A stretch of DNA of 64,000 nucleotides, from assembly GCA_947561585.1 (NCBI GenBank), contig CANNZV010002496.1:31809-95808 (forward strand), in the 5' to 3' direction. Position 1 is the first letter of the stretch; the number at the start of each line of letters is the position of its first letter. Shown here piece after piece: positions 55,609-64,000 of this stretch. Source of the stretch: Caprella mutica. Taxonomy: Eukaryota > Arthropoda > Malacostraca > Amphipoda > Caprellidae. A program made the translations under genes and the position numbers. The notes under the pieces were generated by a model. The model saw only the letters and a list, made by a program, of their open reading frames with translations, was not told the DNA's origin and did no database searches.

Positions 55609-56661
55609 CGTGAACCGACAATTGGGCTCAAAGCAATTGGGCCCAGGGCAATTGGGCTCACGGGCCACGACTATTGGGCACGAAACAATTATATTATTTA
55701 ATAAAAAAAATTCAGGGTTTACTGTATTAACTCAATTAAAGACCCTTGCTACTGTAATAACTAGGTTTGTGATCTTATGCGTTTTGTATAAAAAATATAG
55801 TGTTGAGCAAATTTAAAATATAGAATGTTCCTTGCATGTAAAAAGTATTCTCGGTATAAAAAAAATATTTTTTAATAGAACATATTCTTTTCATGAATAA
55901 ATACTATTATTCTTTTAAACTACAATCTTTTTCTGTTCCGAGATAGGTCATGTAAGCAACAAATTTCCTAGTTACAGTAAATCGATATAGTGAACTCCTG
56001 TGAAGTAAATGAGTTAGGATTTAGGCAATAGAAAATAAGAATGCAGCTATTTTAAATGAAAAAATAATAGAAAATAAGGATTAAGATATTTCAGACATAA
56101 CAGAATTATTGGAACATACAAATTGAATTAAAGTTAATGCGAATTATTTGAAGCCTGTTCAATGTTCAGTATTGAAGATGCTTATGAATTATTATTACAA
56201 AATGTATTCTCATCTCATTTTATCCCTACAACTGTTCAATGTAAACTTTAACCTTTAAAATTTACCAATTTTTTACCAAATATTGTCTTTGTCAGACGAT
56301 GTACAATACACATTGGATCCATATGACATGATTAAAAATAATACGACTTATTTAAATACTTCAATGATTTTCATTACATTGAAACATGAGATTAGCATCC
56401 AAATGTGATTTAAGGGGCTTGCTAATACATACCTTATCAAGTATATGAATCGAATTAAAAAATATATAAACATATTTTAAACATAAATATAAACATTTCT
56501 TTATTGTGTCTTCTGCCCAATTTTTTTCTGGGCTTATTTTTTTTGGAAGCTCAATTGCCGTGGGCCCAATTATTCGGGGCCCAATAGTCATTGGGCCCAA
56601 ATGTCACTGCTCAACTGTCGGGACCCAATAATTGTCCCGGGCCCAATTGTCAGTGCTCAAC
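55609..56661. mobile_element. foldback element with caattgggcc repeats (9-bp target duplication)
   Basis: Exact 9-bp flanks aggttaaaa (55600-55608 and 56662-56670). The left end carries three caattgggc words (55619-55660). The right end carries several reverse copies with variants (56545-56655). The tips (cgtgaaccgacaattggg / cccaattgtcagtgctcaac) are inverted. The core is AT-rich without a frame. The architecture and 9-bp duplication match the 9943-10830 element, although the repeat word differs. Mutator-like or foldback class. Confidence 0.75.
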
Positions 56662-56670
56662 AGGTTAAAA

Positions 56671-58499
56671 GACCCCAATGTGATCAACAACGACCCTTGG
56701 GTCGATAAACGTTCACCAGGGTCGAAAGGACTCATTTCTGACACAAAAGTGTCAAAAGGGAGTCGGTTAATACTAAGAAAGACCAATTCGACACTCAATA
56801 GTAATTATAAATATTATAATTGTAAAGTTGTATAATACTGCAACACTTTTAATTACGCTTCATTGGCTCGGAGAATACACATGTTCCCGATTGGCTTGCT
56901 ACTACAATTATTGCTATACAAATAGATAGTAAACGTCTGACTTAGAAAATGAGTTTGTTGAAATGAGTGCTGATCTCGATGCTAAAGTGTTGTTGTTAAA
57001 AAAAATTAAAAGGAAAATATTATATAAAAGGTCGTTCACTGAATGATTTTATTTCATTATTGAATAATTAGAAATGAATTTAAATTTAATTGAAATCGCC
57101 CAAAATTCTATTTAAACACAATTTAAATTGAAGAAAATATGGTAAAGGTGTACTTACGCTTCGACTAAGACCGTCAAAGTTATTCTTCCTTTTCTCTTTT
57201 TTCCTAAAATATCGAAAATGTTGTAGTATAGCGTAATACTTTTTATATGTCCCTTCCAAGCTTTTTATTTATATTGCTTACATAAATGAGGCTTATGTTT
57301 CTAATCATTTTACTGTAAACCCCACTAAATTTGATAACATATTTCTAAATTCTATTTGGTTTTAAAGATTTTCAAAACCTTACGACCCCCGTTTTAAATC
57401 AGACTTGAAAATTTGAAGTCAGAAGAAGAAAGTGCACACCGTTTGTTTTGTCAACCAGGTAGGTACATATATTGAATTCACTATTAAATATTCATGTAAA
57501 GGTATAACCTTAGACATACCTAATATAAAAAGTTTTTACAATTCAGAAAACAATTTAATTCTAGAACGAAGGTCGAATATGCACTGTGTTTTTTTTTATA
57601 AAATTCAAATTGAAAAAAAAGGTGTGTAATCTCTTTCTTCAGCGTCAGATTACTGTTTCGTACAATGGTTCCACACAGAATATTAAAAATCTAAAATAAA
57701 ATTTATAAAAAGTTGATCAGGAACTGTTGTATTTAGGGGCAAAATAGAGGATCCATATTTGGTAGATTCAATGGATAAATTATTGCAAGAGTGTGAATGT
57801 ATATTTGAAAAGCTAGGAGCAAAATGAAAGATGATATAATTTGGGGCAGTGATATTGAAATGGTTGCTTCTTCCAGATTGGTGAAATGTGTAATATATTT
57901 GTGAAATCGAGTAAGTTGGCTTGATGAATGCGAAGTCATGGAACAAAACAATTACCACAATATTTTTTACTTGTTGGAAATGGCCACTTTGAACTAGTAT
58001 TAAACCCTATAATTTAATTAGAGTCAGTTGTTTTCATAAGCAGAAGCTCATTGCTTTAGAAATGTTTATTTTCTAATCTTTCTGATCTTTTCAATTGTAA
58101 TTTACTTGGTGGTCATGTAGAGTGATACGTAGCACCGCTTTCATAAAGGATGATGAGGTATAATATGCATTTACAAATAATTGGAACATATCATTTGTTT
58201 TGCATTTTCTCTTTGAAAGACATACTCTAATTAAATTAAGTAAATAATCATTATAATTAATTTACTAAAAAATTTAAAATAGCATTATTATTAAATATAT
58301 TAATAATATTATGTTGTACTCTGCCACATCAGTCAACTCTGCTTCACATTCATGACCAATAGGTGGTACATACAGTGCTACTCAGTCCTCTTGCTATTGT
58401 GGCAAACTTAATATGGAAGAAATAACACGCCGCCCACAATCAACTCTCCAACCCAGATATGCACAAATCTTAATTAAGCACGTGTCTCACGAAAGTATA
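56671..58499. other. AT-rich non-coding stretch
   Basis: No gene supported. Short frames at 57683-57958 have no family features. A small palindrome tgacacaaaagtgtca lies at about 56737. Confidence 0.5.
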
Positions 58500-59070
58500 A
58501 TATAGCGGTCACGCTTCGCTCCCGCTCCACTCACGGTCAGGTTGCATTACTGTTTAATGCATTTCAGGTGAACAATTCACACTGCAGTGACGGTCAGCTC
58601 TCGCTCCAGTCACGCTCTGGTCACGATCCAATCGAAAGATATTTTGACAGGAGCATGAGCTGACCGGCACTGCCAGTGTGATTTACCAACGCTCCTGTCG
58701 TGATCCAGTTTATTACTTGCTTGCTTTTTCTTGAATATTAAAGTACATATTATACATCTTACCTTGGCTACTTAATTAATCACATTACACTTTTAGATGA
58801 GGATACAACAAGAAGATATCCTTCACACGTCCCATCTTTTAGCATAGGATGAACTCAGACTTTCTTATTTTTTGTTTTTTCTTATCCTCTTCATTGCCAA
58901 TTAAATGCAATGGCAATCACAGCAAAATCAGTTGATACGGAAGGGACGGAAGCGAGAGCGAACCGTAACCAGACCGAACATGTGAAAGCACCAGGCTGAG
59001 ACCTGACAGTGACTGGAGCGAAACTTGACAGTGACACACCAGAACCATGGTGTGCATTAGCTCTAAGTGC
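58500..59070. repeat. segment with inverted gtcac/gtgac-rich blocks
   Basis: Two GC-richer blocks (58505-58700 and 58930-59045) are full of gctccagtcac / gtgactggagc and related words in opposite orientations around an AT-rich middle. This looks like an old inverted-repeat transposon, but the ends are too decayed to define. Confidence 0.35.
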
Positions 59071-59219
59071 ACCTCTACCGAGACTATGTAAGTTTAGACT
59101 ACTTTTAATATACACACATTTTGATCTATAAACTAGCTTGCTCATCTAACCTGCCTGCTCACTTTACAGAGTTACTAATTTATTTGACTTTAACAAACCA
59201 GTTGTTGTAACAACTGGTT

Positions 59220-59500
59220 TAGGTCAAACACCACGCACTCCGTACATTTCTAGCTTGAACAAGATTAAATCATGCTGAACGTTTCCGAATGCTTTGCTAA
59301 AATCCACGAAAATATTAACAGCATGTTTTCTATCATCAAAAGATTTATATATATGTAATTGATAGTGCCTCCCCTTCTAAATCCATACTGATAGGTAGAA
59401 AGAATTGAGAACTTATTAAAAAAATTCATAAAACTATTAGCAATACATTTCTCTGTTATCTTTAGAATGAATTGCAGTTTCCCCTTCAAAATTAATTATA
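59220..59500 (-). pseudogene. non-LTR RT fragment
   Basis: The minus strand shows YQYGFRRGG (about 59380) and, after frame changes, FVDFSKAF (about 59295-59320), the RT block-2 and block-3 motifs of non-LTR elements. Only about 90 codons are left, and no boundaries or target duplication are seen. It is too short to say which LINE family it came from. Confidence 0.6.
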
Positions 59501-59569
59501 AAATAAAATCATTCTTCCGGTACATTCATAATATTAAATATAAATTATCTAGTATAGTTTAAACAAAGA

Positions 59570-60815
59570 AGGGAGTAAAAAATTACTCTGTCTCGTGTCA
59601 ACTGATTTGCATTTCTTATTTAGTAATTTGTTAATTTCTATCAGGTTAATTGAGTATCTGGATAGTTATCGAGTGTGTCTTATCACTTAATTCAATAATC
59701 TGTTGAATGATATTTTTGTAGGTCGATTCTACCATTCATTACGAATAGAAGGTTGACCTAACTAGAAGCAGAATTATTGAATCATATTCAATTCAACTAA
59801 TAGATGAAATTGTTATCGAATAGAAAATCTTCTGAATTAAGGTTCAATCATATTAATTACTTCAGTTATTTATGAGTGAGAAATGATCCATTTTTACCTT
59901 TTACTGCAAAAGATATAGTTTATTGGCCATCGTACCAGTTAGAGCAGGGGTGGGCAAATGCAGTACTCGGTGCTATTTTGGCACTCAAAACGGCACCACT
60001 GCCCACCCGGGAAATGGTGCTTTATTTTCTTCCAAAGAAAATTAAGAATTTTTAGCTCTGACTGCTCTATAAATTAATAGGATAATATAGTCATAGAAGT
60101 GCATGGTCAACTAATTGAAGAACAGTATATTTGTAATGAATGACCTTGATACTTTGATAGTAAATTTTATCCCTTAATAAGGATTTTTCTGTTTATTGTT
60201 ACAATAGAGGTATTTATTTACCTCTGTCTCTTTTTATCAAGATCAGTTAAATTTACATCTTTCATACGCTTGTATTGGGATATTGAAACAGTGTGGACAA
60301 TATTTATGCAATCATTTTTAATTCCCATTTTTAATAAGTTAGGTAAGTAATTTATCCTGTGAATTTATGAGTCACTCATTGTTACATATGCAAGATAGCT
60401 TATTTTTGTTTTTATTGTGATATTTTCACATGAATTTTTTTTTTTTATATATCATATATTAATTCTTTTTAATGCAAATGATAAATATACTACCAATATT
60501 TATGCTCAAAATATGTACCGTTGTAAATGTTCGTACTTCAATTGAATATACCACCTCATTATATAATTACTCAGTATCCCAGCAATTTAGAAAACGAAAA
60601 GAAAATTGGCACTGAAATTCCATCTTTCGGCACTGAAAAACACAATGTGTGCCCACCCCTGAGTTAGAGTGTACATGAATGAGTTAGAAGTTATTTAACA
60701 CAATATTCGAAACAGTATGAAGGACTTTTTAAATGAATTTCATCTAAATAGAGTAGTTACCCTTACAATTTCGAGGTGCTCCTTATAAGTGAAGATAACA
60801 GTTGCGATAAGACTT
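59570..60815. repeat. diverged 1-kb dispersed repeat, copy 2 (interrupted)
   Basis: Matches 54400-55415 in the same orientation and order. A 717-bp hAT-like element (59945-60661) has inserted, leaving the two halves colinear with copy 1. Confidence 0.7.
59945..60661. mobile_element. hAT-like non-autonomous element, copy 3 (reverse)
   Basis: 717 bp, ends caggggtgggcaaatg and gtgtgcccacccctg, with exact 8-bp duplication agttagag (59937-59944 and 60662-60669). It is reversed relative to copies 1 and 2 and closest in sequence to copy 2. Confidence 0.9.
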
Positions 60816-60980
60816 ACAATCTACCTACTCGTAAGCATGACACCTAGCTATCCTAACCTCTATTTTGTCAATCAATATACATTCCAAAATTAAAAGCTTG
60901 TTCACACACATCAGTGTTCTGTCGGTGCGTGTCCTCTCAGTGATACAGGTTCAGTGAAAAATTATAAAGTTACATTAAAG

Positions 60981-61161
60981 AGAGTCGGTCGGAATAGTGA
61001 GCAGTCGATGGGACTAGTGGGGAGTCGGTCGGAATAGTGGGCAGTCAATGGGACTAGTGGGTAGTCGGTCGGAATAGTGGATAGTCGGTCGGACTAGTAG
61101 GGAGTCGGTTGGACTAGGGGGGATTCGGTCGGAATAGTGGGGTGTCGGTCGGACGGTGACC
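60981..61161. repeat. 20-bp minisatellite, proximal part (copy B)
   Basis: Unit order and private variants match 48915-49102 almost base for base. Confidence 0.85.
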
Positions 61162-62105
61162 TGTATATTCCACCCCGTTAAGTTCAATCCCACTTTACGG
61201 TTTAGGGTTGATTAGTTATAGATATTATTAGTTTATTATTGTCTTATATAATACTAGGCAAACTGCATTTTCATTGTAACAAATAAAACCTTTTGTTAAT
61301 ACATCACAAGTTCTTTTTTTCACTACACATGTGATAGAACAGAAGAAGTAAAAGTTGTGTGAACACTCTTTATCAGTTGAGATATTTAGATTTTCCATCA
61401 CAAGCTGATTTTCTCTACTATCGCCAACACAACAGTAATATTCAATGTAAGATGATGTCATATTGTACTTCTTGTTATTTTATTTTATTTATAATTTGGT
61501 ATTTTTACTTTGATTAAAAGTGGTGTAGAATGTTTTAGTACCGAAGGGTTTTTTTACACCGGAGGTATTTAACATGTTTTTTTTTTTACCAGTAGGTTTT
61601 TGATAGAGAAATTGGGATTATTGGAAATGGTTTTAAAACTGGGTAGATTATTGCCGCTTTTTACATGGAGAAATTTTGACTACAGGATTTTTTGTCCTAG
61701 AATCCAAAACAGCAACTTATAAACAAAGAGTAAAAACATTGTATGAGTTGTCTCAGCCAGCCGAACCCCTCCACAGTCCACACCTCTTATAAACATGATT
61801 GTAAGAGCATATGCAGCAGTTTCATGTACATGTTTAAAAAGAATTAATGTTAACTTGCTCAACATGTAAATTTTGAAAAAACTGTCATATTATAAATATT
61901 TTTATTTTTGTCTACTAGGATACAATTTCAATTGACTTGTACTACCTCTAAATATTGTCCAAATGTTTCAGGATATCTTCTAAGTTAATCCTTTATGGCT
62001 AAGCAGTATTTTACAAATGACCATCTAAAAATATAATCTTTGACTTTTTATTTTCACCCAAATGAGCATTGTCACAGGGGTGAAATTTACCGGGGTGGAA
62101 TATAC
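61162..62105. mobile_element. 0.95-kb module with inverted ends, copy B
   Basis: Over 90 percent alike by eye to 49103-50050. The left tip reads tgtatattccaccccgtta and the right tip is ttaccggggtggaatatacc. Minus-strand frames at 61228-61461 and 61680-61865 are open; the second is shared with copy A and the first is broken there. Confidence 0.65.
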
Positions 62106-62132
62106 CGAGAACCCGGTCAGACTATTGAGGTG

Positions 62133-63753
62133 ATGTTGTTGTTGTTTAACCTCCCCAACATCCTCGCCGTGACGGAGATGCGGCCAGGGGCGCCCCGGGT
62201 TTCAGCCACCCGAGGCACTGTGTGGGAGTGTGTGGGCCTAAGGGAAACCCGCATCACTCAGGAAGTTAATAACTGCCTGAGGATGGGTCCAAAGGTTCTC
62301 CAGTGAGTGAATGTTGTGTGTAGTCCTGTGTTGGTGTAGTGACGGACATTGTGTGAGAATGTGAGAGATCGTGCCCTGGTCGGCTTGGCAGAAGTCGCAC
62401 CGATCAGAGTCCGATCTCCCAATCCTGTGCATGTAGTAAGGAAGAGAAGGATGGTGGCCACATCTCAGACGTGATAGGGTGACCCTATCACGACGAGACA
62501 TGGCCGACTCACTAGGGTCGATGGCAGGAGGCCTAGACCCAAGGAGTTTGTTAGGGAGGGAGGAAGCTAGAGCTCTTTGTGTGAAAGTGGTGTGTATGTG
62601 TTTGTGAAGAGAAGTGTTGTCGGGTGTGGGAGGGAGAGTGGTGTAGAGGTGTCTGTAGTGTGTGGAGGGGGTGATGTGTAGTGTGCGTGGTGTCCTCCTC
62701 TCAGTTTGCATGTAGTGTAGGGGATGTGAGGGGTCTAGTGTAGAAGTGTAAAAATGTGTGCCCCTCATGTCCATGTGTGAGGTGAGAGGTAGGACTCCTG
62801 TTTCTGTGTGTAGGTGGTGTGTGGGTGTTGTTTGTGTACAACCGGTGGCAATGCGGAGTGCGGTGTTTTGTGTTTTTTGGAGTGTCTGTAGGTGGGTGTT
62901 GGATATGTCAGGTGACCAGGCTGTGTGGGCGTAGGTGAGGATGGGTCTGATGAACTGTTTGTAGAGTGATGTTATGTCTTCCTTGGAGTGTCCGTAAGTT
63001 GTGTGAGTGAGTGCGCGGAGGACGTTCAGTCTTTGTTTGGCTCTGTTGTTAATGTCGGTTATGTGGTGTTTGAACGTCCAGCCGCGGTCGAGTGTAACTC
63101 CAAGGATTTTCGGCGTGTTGTTAATGGGAAGGGGAGTGCTGTTGAGTGTAATGTTTGGATGGGTTCTGTATTCAAGGGTGTAGGGTGTAACTAAGGTGAC
63201 AGAAGATTTGTTTGCGGAGACCTTTAATCTGTTTGTTTCTAGCCAGTCTTCTAGTGAGTGGATGTATGTTTGTAAATTGTTGGCGGCGGTCTCGTGTTTG
63301 GGATGTTGTGAGATGATGGTGACATCATCTGCGTATGAAAGAGTGTAAACCGAGGTGTGTGTTGGCGTAGGGAGGTCGTGAAGGTATAGGTTGAAGAGTG
63401 TAGGTGAGAGTACGGAGCCCTGCGGTACCCCGTGTGTAGTGAAGTGTTCTGGAGGACTTCCGTTGTAAAGTGTTTTGCCAGAGCGGCCTGAGAGATAATT
63501 GGCAAGCCATTTTTTATATGAGTCGTGGATGTGTGTGTTGAGTATTTTGTTAATTAGTAGGTGTCTGGGTACCGTGTCGAAGGCTTTACTAATGTCTATG
63601 GCAGCTATAATTGTCCTATCCGCAGGTTTGTTGGAGTTCAAGCCTTCAAGTGTTGTCTGTGAGAGGTGGGTAAGAAGAGTAGATGTGGAGTGTTGGGATC
63701 TGAAGCCGTGTTGTGAGGGGGATAGTGGGATGTGTGGTGAAATGTTGTTTAGA
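62133..63753 (-). mobile_element. LINE-4, 5'-truncated, inserted in the minisatellite (12-bp target duplication)
   Basis: Flanked by actattgaggtg on both sides (62121-62132 and 63754-63765). The minus-strand 3' end finishes in aacaacaacat, a short tail. The 5' end is cut inside the RT domain. It is GC-rich compared with its surroundings. The uninterrupted frame and exact duplication point to a recent insertion. Confidence 0.9.
62238..63753 (-). CDS. LINE-4 reverse transcriptase, N-terminally truncated, frame intact
   Basis: The frame is open from the 5' truncation point to a stop at 62238-62240, about 504 codons. It contains SPSQHGFRSQHSTSTLL, AAIDISKAFDTVPRHLL, THGVPQGSVLSPTLFNLYLH and the catalytic YADD (TLSYADDVTII). 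Next come the thumb region, an RLRCGHHPSLPYYMHRIGR segment and a terminal CDFCQADQGTISHILTQC box. The endonuclease and ORF1 are missing, so it cannot move by itself. The C-terminal Cys/His box fits Jockey/I-like elements. It differs clearly from LINE-1, -2 and -3. Confidence 0.85.
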
Positions 63754-64000
63754 ACTATTGAGGTGTCGGTCGGACCAGTGGGGAATCGGTTGGACTAGTG
63801 GGGAGTTGGTCGGACTATTGGTGTGTTGGTCGGACAGGTGGCGTGTCGTTCGGACTAGTGGGGTGTCGGTTGGACTAGTGGGGTGTCGATCAGACTAGAA
63901 GGAATTCGGTCGGACTAGTGGTGGTCGGTTGGACTTGTTGGGAGTTGGTCGGACTAGTTGGGAGTCGGTGGGACTAGTGGGGTACCGGTCGGACTAGTGG
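63754..64000. repeat. 20-bp minisatellite, distal part (copy B)
   Basis: About 12 units of cggtcggactagtggggtgt in the same variant order as the start of 50051-50570. It continues past the window end. Confidence 0.9.

Larger units (their letters stand above)
60891..64000. mobile_element. minisatellite-bearing mobile segment, copy B (runs off the window)
   Basis: Begins about 60891 with aaaagcttgttcacacacat, the inverse of the right edge of copy A. After about 70 bp of unique sequence come minisatellite (60981-61161), the 0.95-kb module (61162-62105) and minisatellite (62106-62132 and 63754-64000, still continuing). A 1.6-kb LINE (62133-63753) has inserted since the split from copy A. Confidence 0.65.

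Overview
The window looks like AT-rich nuclear DNA of an arthropod, most likely an insect; I cannot name the species. The reasons are spliced genes with GT..AG introns, a C2H2 zinc-finger gene with TGEKPF linkers, several non-LTR retrotransposons, a copia-type LTR followed by a primer site matching half of initiator tRNA-Met, a mariner-like element, many short non-autonomous DNA transposons and long minisatellites. There is no bacterial-style operon, CRISPR array, rRNA gene or tRNA gene that I can see. Host coding sequence is scarce: one convincing gene, one plausible small gene, and a few weak single exons.

Region by region. 0-8.8 kb: AT-rich DNA with a plausible small four-exon gene on the plus strand (about 3.68-6.87 kb) whose second intron is packed with MITEs. 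8.86-12.15 kb: a 20-bp minisatellite of 54 units, split by a foldback transposon (9-bp target duplication) and grading into a 17-bp minisatellite. 12.2-16.9 kb: mostly non-coding, with a zinc-finger relic and a 1.17-kb segment bounded by perfect 24-bp inverted repeats. 16.8-21.0 kb, minus strand: a 15-finger C2H2 zinc-finger gene with an upstream exon. 22.17-23.33 kb: a 24-bp tandem array that keeps one plus-strand frame open. 25.26-25.98 kb: a hAT-like element.

26.45-47.56 kb is a stack of transposons on top of two old LINEs, both on the minus strand. LINE-1 (26.45-36.72 kb) is cut up by at least eight DNA-transposon insertions, including a hAT inside a hAT and MITEs inside MITEs. LINE-2 (36.72-47.56 kb, with an RNase H domain) is interrupted by a 1.2-kb TTA-flanked element, by a hAT-like element, and by LINE-3 (39.73-43.99 kb), which sits in the LINE-2 reverse-transcriptase domain with a 12-bp target duplication. 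LINE-3 ends in a cysteine/histidine finger array.

48.2-52.1 kb holds an orphan copia-type LTR, the first copy of a minisatellite-bearing segment and a decayed mariner-like element. 52.1-60.9 kb is AT-rich, with a second foldback element (9-bp target duplication), a diverged 1-kb repeat that recurs at 59.6 kb, an RT fragment and another hAT copy. 60.9-64.0 kb is the second copy of the minisatellite-bearing segment, carrying a young 5'-truncated LINE with an open RT frame. The most unusual object is this duplicated segment: 20-bp minisatellite, a 0.95-kb module with inverted ends, then more minisatellite, apparently bounded by shared inverted termini.
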